Shown piece by piece: positions 44,474 to 53,046 of a stretch of 64,000 nt of DNA. The notes below the pieces were generated by a model that saw only the letters and a program-made list of their open reading frames with translations, was not told where the DNA came from and searched no databases. Both the position numbers and the translations under genes were made by a program. The stretch's first letter is position 1, and each line of letters opens with the position of its first letter. Source of the stretch: CAVQCT01 sp964520865 (GTDB lineage: Bacteria; Zixibacteria; MSB-5A5; GN15; FEB-12); assembly GCA_964520865.1 (NCBI GenBank), contig CAZFOY010000005.1:31925-95924 (forward strand), in the 5' to 3' direction.

Positions 44474-45586
44474 TCAATCAGCCAGTCTTAAAGGCATTAC
44501 CAGGCAGAGGAAGTCATCTTTGGAAATCTCGGGACTGTAAACGATTCCGGCTGACACCGAGGTGGACAGCTCGAAAACGACCTCTTCGCTTTCGATCTTA
44601 TTCAGGATATCGTTTATGTACGTGGCGTTATACCCTAATTCGATCGAATCCCCGGAGTAATCACATTCAAGCGACTCCTTGCCTTCGCCGCCGACATCGG
44701 CGTTGGTTGTCGAAAGGGTAAGTGATCCGCCGCCCAGCGCAAACTTCACCTGGTGAGTCAACTGGTTGGAGAGGATCGAAACGCGCTTGACCGCCCGGGC
44801 CAGATCTTCTTTGGAGACGACCAGCTTCTTGTCGTTGTTGGCTGGAAGGACCTGTTCGAAATTAGGGTAGGGTCCCTCGATTAACCGCGAAGTAAGGATC
44901 GTATCTCCGAGATTGAAGATGATATTCGTATCTCCGAATATCACACCCATCTCCTGCGTATCATCGGTGATAAATTTAGGAATCAGATTCAGCACTTTGG
45001 GAGGTACGATGACATCATCGTACAGACCTTTCAGGGCGCTGTTCTCGACCGCCATTTTGGCCAGCCGGTGACCATCGGTGGCCACCATCTGCATCTTCTC
45101 CCCCTTCGTTTGCCAGAGGACTCCGTTCAGAGCCGGTCTCGTCTCATCATCGGAGCAGGCAAACGTCGTCTTCCGAATCATCTTCACGAGATCGCTCCCA
45201 CTGACCTTGATTTCTTTTTTCGTATTCACGGCCGGCAGTTTGGGAAATTCGTCGGCGGCGATCGAGGCAATCTTATATGATCCGTTAGGGATCTTAATCT
45301 CAACCCGCTGGGTAGTCGCTTCGAAGCTAATCTCGGACTCCGGAAGTTCCTTTATGATATCGAACAGTATTCTTGCCGGAAGTGAAGCTGAGCCTTTCTT
45401 GCTGACGTTGCACTCGACGGAGGCAGTTATGGAGATATCAAGATCCGTAGCGGATATCTTAATCTTTCCTTCCAATGCTTCGATCAGAACATTCGTCAGG
45501 ATTGGTAAGGTCGATTTGGCCGGTACCACCTGAAGCACGTTCTGCAGACAAGCGCTGAGTCTTGATTTTGGTAAACTAAACTTCAT
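44474..45586 (-). CDS. dnaN: DNA polymerase III subunit beta (sliding clamp)
   Basis: A 370-residue beta clamp with three repeated domains. Conserved stretches are present, including L-P-I-L-T-N-V-L-I-E (domain 1), E-I-S-F-E-A-T, D-D-E-T-R-P-A-L-N-G-V-L and T-D-G-H-R-L-A, and the C-terminal V-M-P-L-R, which is the last part of the partner-binding pocket. I use the ATG at 45586, which has GGGAGAAGG six bases upstream. It follows dnaA across the origin region and is followed by a terminator. Confidence 0.95.
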   Translation of the reverse strand: MKFSLPKSRLSACLQNVLQVVPAKSTLPILTNVLIEALEGKIKISATDLDISITASVECNVSKKGSASLPARILFDIIKELPESEISFEATTQRVEIKIPNGSYKIASIAADEFPKLPAVNTKKEIKVSGSDLVKMIRKTTFACSDDETRPALNGVLWQTKGEKMQMVATDGHRLAKMAVENSALKGLYDDVIVPPKVLNLIPKFITDDTQEMGVIFGDTNIIFNLGDTILTSRLIEGPYPNFEQVLPANNDKKLVVSKEDLARAVKRVSILSNQLTHQVKFALGGGSLTLSTTNADVGGEGKESLECDYSGDSIELGYNATYINDILNKIESEEVVFELSTSVSAGIVYSPEISKDDFLCLVMPLRLAD

Positions 45587-45874
45587 GTATGCCTTCTCCC
45601 GAGTAAGGTATATCCACAACTAACTCTTATTCTCTTTCTTTAAGTATCAAAAAGAGAAGTAGTAATAGTCCTTGTGAGAATGTGTATAACCCAATTTCAA
45701 CGTGTTTTTTATCGATCTTAATTAAAGTACGCCAATAATTTAATAGCAACAATATTTTTTCACAACCAAACTAAAACAAGACAACAACTGTCAACATCAC
45801 TTTCAAGCTGTCCACATCCTTCGCTCTTGTGTAACTCTGCTCATATATTGTCCACTGGTTATGCTCATCGGTTG
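45587..45874. other. predicted chromosomal origin (oriC) between dnaN and dnaA
   Basis: The 288-base gap holds DnaA-box-like sites: a consensus TTATACACA on the minus strand (45681-45689), ATATCCACA (45610-45618), CTGTCCACA (45808-45816) and TTGTCCACT (45848-45856). AT-rich stretches flank them (45600-45660 and 45700-45780). Next to the perfect box lies a run of trinucleotides like the DnaA-trio. The layout dnaA-boxes-trio-AT-rich-dnaN is that of the Bacillus subtilis oriC. Prediction from motif only. Confidence 0.75.
45654..45689 (-). other. DnaA box plus DnaA-trio-like element
   Basis: Leftward reading: TTATACACA (45681-45689), twelve bases, then CTA-TTA-CTA-CTT-CTC (45654-45668) and an AT-rich run. 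The trinucleotides match the repeated pattern known as the DnaA-trio, which guides DnaA filament growth on single strand from a box into the unwinding element. Confidence 0.6.
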
Positions 45875-47254
45875 TCAGTAAAGCAGAGCCGCTGAAATCT
45901 TGTCGATTTTCTCTCTTAGAGAGGAATCGGTGGACATTTTCTTTGAAATCAGGTCGCAGGCATGAATAACGGTCGAGTGATCACGACCACCAAATGCTTC
46001 GCCAATCGTCTTCAGGGAATTCTCCGTCAGAGAGCGGCAGAGGTACATGGCAACCTGGCGGGCCAACGCGATCGTCGATGTTTTCTTCTTGGCTTTCATC
46101 ATCTTGCAGTCAACATCGAAATACTCAGAAGTCTTCTTCTGAATAGCGTCGATAGTGACTTCTTTCTTCCTCGAAGAAAATGTGTCCGAGAGCACTTTGG
46201 CGGCCAGCTCTACATCAACCGGTTCATTTTTCAACGATGAATAGGCAAGAAGTCGAATGAGCGCGCCTTCAAGTTCCCGTACGTTCGTAGAGACTTTGTC
46301 GGCGATATAGCGTACGGCGTTGTCGGGCAGACTCATACCCTCCGATTCCAGCTTCTTGTACAGGATAGCGGTCCGATTCTCAAGATCCGGAGCCTGAAGG
46401 TCGGTGACCAGACCCCAGGAGAAACGCGAGAGCAAACGTTCCTCAAGCCCCTTGATGTCCTTTGGAGAGCGGTCCGAACTCAATACGATCTGCTTACCCA
46501 GATGATAGAGCGTGTTGAAGGTGTGAAAAAACTGCTCCTGGGTCGATTCCTTTCCCGTAAAGAACTGAATATCATCGATAATCAGAACGTCGACATCGCG
46601 ATATACCCGGGTGAAGTTCGCGATGGAGCTGTTCGAGATCGAGGCGATGAAATCAGAGGTGAACTTTTCCGAGGTTGCGTACATTACCCGCTTTTGCGGA
46701 AACATCTCGAGAATACGATGGCCGATCGCCTGGACGATATGTGTCTTGCCAAGCCCGGTCCCTCCGTAGATGTACAACGGGTTGTACTTGGTCATACCGG
46801 GCGCCTCCGACACCGCTATGGCCGCGGCGCAGGCGAACTGGTTGAAATCACCAACCACCAACGATTCGAAGTTGTACTTGCTGTTTAGATTGTGGTTGTG
46901 ATTGTTCGGTGGTACCGGAAGCTCCGACTGGAGCGATGGCGACTGAGTCGTGGACGAATGGTACAACTCCAGGGTTGTCTGCTCTTTGTCCTGTTGAGAT
47001 TGGTTGATGATATAGTCTACCTGGTACGCCTTGCCGCTCACTTCCCTGAGCGCCTCCTCTATCATTTCCTGATAGTGATTGCGGATCCAATCGGCCACGA
47101 ACTGATTGGGGACCGCAACCCGAAAATCCCCATTGGCTCCCGGTTCACCAATTGTGGGACGAAGCCAGGTCTTGAAGGACTGTTCTTTTACTCGTCGTGA
47201 GAGGTAATTGAGACAATCACTCCACTGGCTGCTGTTGGTTACTCTTTCTTTCAA
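45875..47254 (-). CDS. dnaA: chromosomal replication initiator DnaA
   Basis: A 459-residue DnaA. Domain I starts with S-Q-W-S-D-C-L-N-Y-L-S; a Gln/Ser-rich linker; AAA+ domain III with Walker A G-G-T-G-L-G-K-T-H and Walker B V-L-I-I-D-D-I-Q-F-F; domain IV with the DNA-binding signature G-G-R-D-H-S-T-V-I-H-A. I start it at the TTG at 47254, which has GGGGGAG eight bases upstream and aligns with normal N-termini; the longer frame to 47338 has a GTG but no ribosome site. It heads the dnaA-dnaN-recF series across the origin. Confidence 0.95.
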   Translation of the reverse strand: MKERVTNSSQWSDCLNYLSRRVKEQSFKTWLRPTIGEPGANGDFRVAVPNQFVADWIRNHYQEMIEEALREVSGKAYQVDYIINQSQQDKEQTTLELYHSSTTQSPSLQSELPVPPNNHNHNLNSKYNFESLVVGDFNQFACAAAIAVSEAPGMTKYNPLYIYGGTGLGKTHIVQAIGHRILEMFPQKRVMYATSEKFTSDFIASISNSSIANFTRVYRDVDVLIIDDIQFFTGKESTQEQFFHTFNTLYHLGKQIVLSSDRSPKDIKGLEERLLSRFSWGLVTDLQAPDLENRTAILYKKLESEGMSLPDNAVRYIADKVSTNVRELEGALIRLLAYSSLKNEPVDVELAAKVLSDTFSSRKKEVTIDAIQKKTSEYFDVDCKMMKAKKKTSTIALARQVAMYLCRSLTENSLKTIGEAFGGRDHSTVIHACDLISKKMSTDSSLREKIDKISAALLY

Positions 47255-47766
47255 GACTGAAACTCCCCCACGAATTTCTGATCTGTTAAAAGTTTCCAAT
47301 TCGGTGTTTACTCCAAACCACTTACAATATGTATGCACAAATTGCCGTCAACTTATCCACAGACTTGTCAACATTTATCGATTGCGTCTACCTGCGTAAG
47401 GCCAAGTGTAGCAAATAGGTTCAGCACCCCGCTTGTCGATTGTCCACAGCTTGTTCACATTGGCGGATTCGTTGCTTTTCATGCTAATTAATACAGGGGG
47501 ACATAAAGGTCGTCAAGGGTGCATCCCCTATTTATTTTGCATATTCCTGAAGCGGTTGCTCGATAGCGTATTAGCGGCGACATCATAACCGGTCGAATAC
47601 CGTACCAAGTGAAGTTGTCTTCCGAATTAAAAAGACGCATCGCATAAACCGTCGTCCATCCAAACAGTTAGGTTAACGGAAGTCATCGGACCCGCCTCGT
47701 ACGCATCTACCGGGTTCCTCACGATCACCTCATGAATCCTACAATGCGATGCATTCGAGCAGGCGC
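47255..47766. other. gene-free stretch upstream of dnaA with DnaA boxes
   Basis: These 512 bases hold no gene. A perfect TTATCCACA DnaA box lies at 47353-47361, a near-match TTGTCCACA at 47440-47448 and TTGTTCACA at 47451-47459. They could form the second half of a bipartite origin or an autoregulatory element of dnaA. The part beyond 47500 shows no feature that I can name. Confidence 0.6.
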
Positions 47767-48312
47767 TCAGGAAGGATCCGTGTTCGGAGGGAGAGAAGAT
47801 TGTTCCGCCGGGGGGAGCTGTTCGTTCTTACCGTCGGGCTTGATGAAGAAGACGACGATGAACAGGAAGACAAGGGAGACGCTGATCGATGCATCGGCGA
47901 TGTTAAAAGTCCACCAGCGATCAAGATGATAACCGAAAATATTAATATTGAAAAAATCGAAATCGAGGAAATCGACGACACTGCCATGAAAAAGCCGGTC
48001 AATTATATTACCGACAGCACCGCCGGCTATGAACGAAAGCGGATAGGCGATAATCGGGCGGAAGCGATTGGCGTAGATGTAGTAGAGAACGAACAGGAGA
48101 ATAAAGATTGACGCAACCAGGTAGTAGAGCGAAGGACCGAAGCGGGTTCCCAGCGCACCTCCCACGTTGTGAACCAGTGTGAGCATGAAGAAGCTGCCGA
48201 GCACCCTGACCGACTCGTGATTGGTGAGATCACGCAGCGCGAGAATTTTGGTCACCTGGTCGACTGCGGCGACAGACACGATAATGACTAAAGGCCAGAG
48301 GATCTTCTTCAA
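47767..48312 (-). CDS. lspA: lipoprotein signal peptidase (signal peptidase II)
   Basis: About 181 residues with four membrane helices. The catalytic aspartates are in N-I-I-D-R-L and F-N-I-A-D-A-S-I-S-V, and V-H-N-V-G-G-A-L matches the N-x-G-A-A-F loop loosely. I start it at the TTG at 48312, four bases after the upstream gene's stop, because the longer upstream frame overlaps that gene entirely and is unlike LspA. The product cleaves prolipoproteins, as needed for the several lipoproteins in this window. ileS-lspA linkage is common. Confidence 0.88.
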   Translation of the reverse strand: MKKILWPLVIIVSVAAVDQVTKILALRDLTNHESVRVLGSFFMLTLVHNVGGALGTRFGPSLYYLVASIFILLFVLYYIYANRFRPIIAYPLSFIAGGAVGNIIDRLFHGSVVDFLDFDFFNINIFGYHLDRWWTFNIADASISVSLVFLFIVVFFIKPDGKNEQLPPAEQSSLPPNTDPS

Positions 48313-48316
48313 CGCG

Positions 48317-48700
48317 CTACCGCTTGCCAGCTTTCTTTTCTTCTTCGGCCGATTTGCACTCGATGCAGAACCGCGCGTGCGGAACGGCCGCGAGGCGGGC
48401 GGTGCTAATCTGCTTGCCACAACTGAAGCACTTGCCGTATTCGCCGGAATCGATCCGTCGCAACGCTTCATCGATATGATACAGCAAGCGACCCGACTTG
48501 GACGTCAGCATGAAGGCGATCTCCCGATTCATGGCATCGGTTCCCTGGTCGGCCATGTGGTACGAATAGGAGGAGATATCACCGGTCGATTCGCGGATGG
48601 TCGTACCCAACTGCGGATTCATGGCCGAAATCTCCTCGATAATCGCTTCCCGCTTCTCCAGCAGCAACTTCTTGAATTTCTGTAAATCGGTCTTCCTCAA
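48317..48700 (-). CDS. TraR/DksA-type C4 zinc-finger protein
   Basis: A 127-residue protein with an N-terminal coiled coil and the four-cysteine finger C91-x-x-C94 ... C112-x-x-C115 (C-F-S-C-G-K ... F-C-I-E-C). It belongs to the DksA/TraR family, which act on RNA polymerase secondary channel. The D-x-x-D-x-A tip motif is loosely present (D-Q-G-T-D-A). It lies between ileS and lspA, 13 bases from ileS, a conserved arrangement in several phyla. Confidence 0.88.
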   Translation of the reverse strand: MRKTDLQKFKKLLLEKREAIIEEISAMNPQLGTTIRESTGDISSYSYHMADQGTDAMNREIAFMLTSKSGRLLYHIDEALRRIDSGEYGKCFSCGKQISTARLAAVPHARFCIECKSAEEEKKAGKR

Positions 48701-48713
48701 AACATCCCCCGAT

Positions 48714-51700
48714 TCAGGGTTTTACTCTTGTGACCGCAATAGCGGCCGGCTCTCCGTTTATATTCCATTCGGTGCTGTCCATTAGCGCTTCCTTCAGGAC
48801 AACATCGATTCGTTCGGCAAGCGTTTCTTTCCGTATGAACTCGTCGAACCGTTTGGCTGCTTTCACCAGGCGGTCGGTCGCACTGAGGCTGACCGTGATG
48901 TGATCGGTCACCTCGAAACCGGACGACTTCCGCATATTCTGAACTTTGTTGACGACCTCCCGGGCGAACCCTTCGTCGATAAGATCATCGGTTAATTTAG
49001 TTACGAGCGCAACCGTTAGTTGGTTTTCGTTTTCGACCGCGAAACCTTCGTTCTCCGTGCGGACGATCTGGACATCCTCTTCGCTTAATTCGACTTTGCC
49101 GGAATCTAACGGAAGGCTCAGTGATCCGCTGGAAGCGAATTTTCTGAGCGCCGCTTCATCGAGTGAAGCCAGCTTCGCAGCTGCCTGCTTCACGTTTCCG
49201 CCGAGTTTCGGTCCGGCTGTCTTGAAATTGAGCTTGGCCGACAGTGTCACCAACCGCTCGAGGTCCTCGGCTGCGCTTACCTCTTTAACGTTTAACTCGT
49301 CCCGAACGATATCAGTGAAACCGTCCAGCTGCTCTATCTTCATTCCCTTCGGCAGACCAACGAGCAGTTGGGCCAGCGGCTGGCGCACTTTCAGATTCAC
49401 CCGGGCCCGCGCCGCCCGTCCGAGCGAAACGATCCGCTCGGTCAACTGCATCTTCTCCTCGAGATCGGCGTCGATCAGACTCTCATCCGCCTTCGGGAAG
49501 CTGCTCATGTGCACCGAAAGGGGAAGACCGTGCTCCTGTCGATGTTCTCCCATGAGATCTTTCCAGATCAGTTCAGATATGAACGGACTGACCGGCGCGC
49601 TCAGCTGACAGATTCCGGCGAGCACGCGATACAAAGTAAGATAGGCGCGCATCTTCGACGGATCGTCTTCTTCCGCCCAGAAACGTCGGCGGTTGTTCCG
49701 AACGTACCAGTTGGAGAGTTCTTCGATGACGAAATATTGGATCGCTCGAACCGGTCGGGTTATTTCGTAGTTGTCGAAATTTGCCGTTACTTCTTTGACC
49801 AGGCTGTTGTATTTGGAGACGATCCACTGATCGAACCGCTCCGGTTCCCCTGCTTTTCCTTCGAGGAACTTCTCGATCGTCACATTGGCCTCATGCGCAC
49901 GCTCGACAATGCGGTCGATATTGGCATAGATAGCGAAGAACGAATACGTATTACGCAGGGTATCGAAATACTTGCGGACTACCTCGGCGAGGCCGTCGGT
50001 GTCGAACCGGGTGGGAAGCCAGGGATTCGATGTCGACACGAGATACCAGCGGACCGGATCGGCACCGTACTTGTCGACAGTGGCGAACGGATCGACCACG
50101 TTCCCTTTGTGCTTCGACATTTTCTTTCCCTCTTTGTCGAGTATGAACTCAAGCACAACGACATTCTTGAAGGGAGCTTTGTCGAAAAGCAATGTTGATA
50201 TCGCCAACAGCGAATAGAACCAGCCGCGCGTCTGATCGACCGCTTCGCTGATGAAATCTGCCGGATACTTTATCTCAAATTCTTCTTTATTCTCAAACGG
50301 GTAGTGCCACTGAGCGTACGGCATCGCGCCCGAGTCGAACCAGACATCGATCACTTCCGGCACGCGGGTCATCGATTTGCCGCATTCGCATTTCAGTTTG
50401 ACCTCGTCCATCATCGGCTTGTGCAGATCGATCGGATCGGTCAGGTGCTGGGCCTCTTTGCGGAGCTGCTCGATCGATCCAACCGCGCGTTGTTTGCCGC
50501 ATTTGGGGTCATCGCATATCCAGATCGGAAGCGGCGTGCCCCAGAACCGTTCGCGTGAAAGCGACCAGTCGACGTTGTTCTCGAGCCAGTTGAGCATCCG
50601 CCCGGTGCGGATTTCATCCGGGTGCCACTTGATCGAGTTGTTGTTGTCGATCAGCTGCTGTTTGAACTGGGTCGTCCGGAGGTACCAGGAACGCTGCGCG
50701 ATATAGATAAGGGGGGAATCGCACCGCCAGCAGAACGGATAGTTATGCTCGTACAGCTCCTTCTTGAACAGCTTGCCGGCGATCTTAAGATCTTTGATGA
50801 TGATCGGATCGGCGTCTTTGATGAACATGCCGTTGTACGGGGTCGCGAAATCTTTGAAATAGCCGTTCGGACCGACCGCCTGGAAGACCGGCAGCTTGTA
50901 TTGCTTGCCCACTTCATAGTCGTCGGCGCCGTAGCCGGGGGCGATGTGCACGATTCCGGTACCGTCTTCCATTGTAACGAAATCGCCGTTGATGACAAAG
51001 AACGCCTTTTCGGATTTATCCTTGAAGGTATCGAACAGGGGTATGTACTTGCGGTTGACGAAATCCGCCCCTTTGAACTTTTTCAGCGTCTTGACTTCGG
51101 TATCGAAGACCTTAGGTATGAGAGCTTCAGCCAGGACCAGCTTTTCTCCTTCGTGATCGACCAGAACGTAGTCGGCGTCGGCGCGCATGCAGAGGGCTGC
51201 GTTCGACGGCAACGTCCAGGGAGTGGTGGTCCAGACGAGGTAGGAGAAATCATCGTCAGCCGCTTTCATCTTGACGAATACCGAGGGATCCTTCACCAGG
51301 TCGTACCCCTGGGCAACTTCGTGACTGGACAGGCCGGTGCCGCAGCGTGGGCAGTACGGGACCGTTTTGTAGTCGCGGAAGATCAGGTCGCGATCGAAGA
51401 AGCTCTTGAGGATCCACCAGACCGACTCGATATACTCGTTCGTCAGTGTGACGTAGGCATTATGCAGGTCGAGCCAGTAGCCGATTCTTCGGGTGATCTG
51501 ATTCCATTCATCGAGATATTTGAAGACCGACTCGCGGCATTTCTGGTTGAACTCGCGGATGCCGTATTCGACCACTTGCTGTTTGCTGGTCAGTTTGAGC
51601 TGTTTCTCGACCTCAATCTCGACTGGCAGGCCGTGAGTATCCCAGCCCCCCTTGCGGTCGACCCGAAATCCCTGCATGGCCTTGTAACGGCAGACTAAGT

Positions 51701-51899
51701 CCTTGACTGTACGGGATATAACATGGTGAATACCGGGCCTTCCGTTGGCCGTCGGCGGCCCCTCGTAGAAGACAAAATGGGGCCGGTCTTTGGCTGCCTC
51801 GGTCGCCTTATGGAAGACCTCATACGTATCCCAGAATGCGAGGATTTCTTCCTCGGCTTTGGGGAGGCTGAAATTATCTTTGAGCGGGTTGAATTTCAT
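48714..51899 (-). CDS. ileS: isoleucyl-tRNA synthetase
   Basis: A 1061-residue class I synthetase. The HIGH-type motif is in P-P-T-A-N-G-R-P-G-I-H-H, the editing CP1 region follows (with W-T-T-T-P-W-T-L-P-S-N), and the KMSKS loop is K-M-S-K-H-K-G-N. The length and the lack of a C-terminal C-x-x-C finger fit the longer, type-2-like IleS, but this needs alignment. The ATG at 51899 has AAGGA upstream. It heads an operon with the DksA-like gene and lspA. Confidence 0.95.
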   Translation of the reverse strand: MKFNPLKDNFSLPKAEEEILAFWDTYEVFHKATEAAKDRPHFVFYEGPPTANGRPGIHHVISRTVKDLVCRYKAMQGFRVDRKGGWDTHGLPVEIEVEKQLKLTSKQQVVEYGIREFNQKCRESVFKYLDEWNQITRRIGYWLDLHNAYVTLTNEYIESVWWILKSFFDRDLIFRDYKTVPYCPRCGTGLSSHEVAQGYDLVKDPSVFVKMKAADDDFSYLVWTTTPWTLPSNAALCMRADADYVLVDHEGEKLVLAEALIPKVFDTEVKTLKKFKGADFVNRKYIPLFDTFKDKSEKAFFVINGDFVTMEDGTGIVHIAPGYGADDYEVGKQYKLPVFQAVGPNGYFKDFATPYNGMFIKDADPIIIKDLKIAGKLFKKELYEHNYPFCWRCDSPLIYIAQRSWYLRTTQFKQQLIDNNNSIKWHPDEIRTGRMLNWLENNVDWSLSRERFWGTPLPIWICDDPKCGKQRAVGSIEQLRKEAQHLTDPIDLHKPMMDEVKLKCECGKSMTRVPEVIDVWFDSGAMPYAQWHYPFENKEEFEIKYPADFISEAVDQTRGWFYSLLAISTLLFDKAPFKNVVVLEFILDKEGKKMSKHKGNVVDPFATVDKYGADPVRWYLVSTSNPWLPTRFDTDGLAEVVRKYFDTLRNTYSFFAIYANIDRIVERAHEANVTIEKFLEGKAGEPERFDQWIVSKYNSLVKEVTANFDNYEITRPVRAIQYFVIEELSNWYVRNNRRRFWAEEDDPSKMRAYLTLYRVLAGICQLSAPVSPFISELIWKDLMGEHRQEHGLPLSVHMSSFPKADESLIDADLEEKMQLTERIVSLGRAARARVNLKVRQPLAQLLVGLPKGMKIEQLDGFTDIVRDELNVKEVSAAEDLERLVTLSAKLNFKTAGPKLGGNVKQAAAKLASLDEAALRKFASSGSLSLPLDSGKVELSEEDVQIVRTENEGFAVENENQLTVALVTKLTDDLIDEGFAREVVNKVQNMRKSSGFEVTDHITVSLSATDRLVKAAKRFDEFIRKETLAERIDVVLKEALMDSTEWNINGEPAAIAVTRVKP

Positions 51900-52032
51900 G
51901 GTCGCAATCCTTAAATAGCCCAATAATGTAGGAGATTGGCCGGAAAATGTAAAGTTTTTTGTCAGGGGGGTGGCGGCTTAGGCTGCTGCATGTACTTCGC
52001 GATCATATCCTCGTAAATCCACAATAACTTGC

Positions 52033-52060
52033 TTGACTGCGAACATGACCATGCTAACTT
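52033..52060 (+). promoter_or_regulatory. predicted promoter of the beta-barrel gene
   Basis: TTGACT (-35, 52033-52038), 16 bases, TAACTT (-10, 52055-52060), about 50 bases ahead of the start codon. Confidence 0.45.
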
Positions 52061-52111
52061 GAGGTAGGTGGGACGATTTAGGCAGGTCTGTCAATATGGA
52101 GGGACCGGGTC

Positions 52112-52819
52112 ATGCGCATACGCAAATCCTGCTTGCTTCGTTCGCTTCTTATTCTGGGAGCGCTCGCACTTGTCTTTACGGCTGAGGGTCAGGCAGCCAG
52201 GCACGACAACGATCCATATCATTTGAAACCGGACAAGAAAGGAAATCCGATTTTGCCCGTACAGTTCGGGCTCCTTGCCACAACCCGGGGAGCTTCGGAT
52301 CTCTTCACACGGGGCTGGGGAGGGAGCGGATTCGCTGAACTGACCTCGCTGAGTCCGGTAGTAGTTCGCCTGGGCTTCAGCTTCTCCAGTGCTAATGTGA
52401 AATCCAGATTATTTCCGGAGGTAGCAGGATCATCGACTACTTTCGACTTGGCGGTTCACTTTGAGCCAACTAGTGGTAGAGTGCGGCCATTCGCGGGGGG
52501 AGGTCTTACCTATGTCTACAATACAGCCCCGGGCGAGCCGCCGGACCAATACGTTGCGGGGGGCTACGAAAGCGGTGCGGGCTACGCCTACAAACTGGGA
52601 TCCGGATTCGGGTCGCATATCCGATCCGGGCTGAGCATCAAATTGTCGGCGTTAATCAGCTTGACGTTCGATCTGAAATGGCAGGAAGTTCGGCCTGAAA
52701 TCACTTACACGGTCACTGAATTTCCATCGGGAAGACAACATACCGAAGTGGCAGGATACGATTTTAGCGCACTTTACATCTCAATCGGCGTGATAGTCAG
52801 GGTGCGCGATTCGAGTTAG
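52112..52819 (+). CDS. predicted outer-membrane beta-barrel protein
   Basis: A 235-residue exported protein: signal peptide 1-28 (ending G-Q-A-A) and about eight amphipathic strands rich in glycine and aromatic residues (e.g. V-R-P-F-A-G-G-G-L-T-Y-V-Y and L-T-F-D-L-K-W-Q-E-V), with the V-R-P-F-A-G-G-G pattern typical of OmpW/OmpA-like small barrels. No catalytic residues are evident. GGAGGG lies about eight bases before the ATG. It stands alone with its own promoter. Confidence 0.7.
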   Translation: MRIRKSCLLRSLLILGALALVFTAEGQAARHDNDPYHLKPDKKGNPILPVQFGLLATTRGASDLFTRGWGGSGFAELTSLSPVVVRLGFSFSSANVKSRLFPEVAGSSTTFDLAVHFEPTSGRVRPFAGGGLTYVYNTAPGEPPDQYVAGGYESGAGYAYKLGSGFGSHIRSGLSIKLSALISLTFDLKWQEVRPEITYTVTEFPSGRQHTEVAGYDFSALYISIGVIVRVRDSS

Positions 52820-52864
52820 CTCACAGAAGTCAATTTCAAGATGCCGAGTGTGGACATGAGCAAA

Positions 52865-52990
52865 GATGTCGGGTTTCTTGTTCGGACACGAAACGCGCCC
52901 TCATCCGAAACGCCGACATCAGAAACCGCTTTTGATATCCCACCGCTCGTGCGGCGGGATTGATACGGCCGGCTCGAGGACGAGGCGTCC
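52865..52990. repeat. cluster of three palindromic stem-loops
   Basis: Three inverted repeats follow one another: GATGTCGG/CCGACATC (52865-52920, with an inner TTCGGA/TCCGAA), CCCACCGC-TCGT-GCGGCGGG (52938-52959) and GGACG-AGG-CGTCC (52978-52990). Dense palindromes in an intergenic region between convergent genes look like a dispersed repeat or a terminator array. Copy number cannot be judged from one window. Confidence 0.5.
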
Positions 52991-53046
52991 CTACAAAAGA
53001 GGGATTCCCGTCGATACAAAATGTCAACACCCAAGAGGGTATCGAC

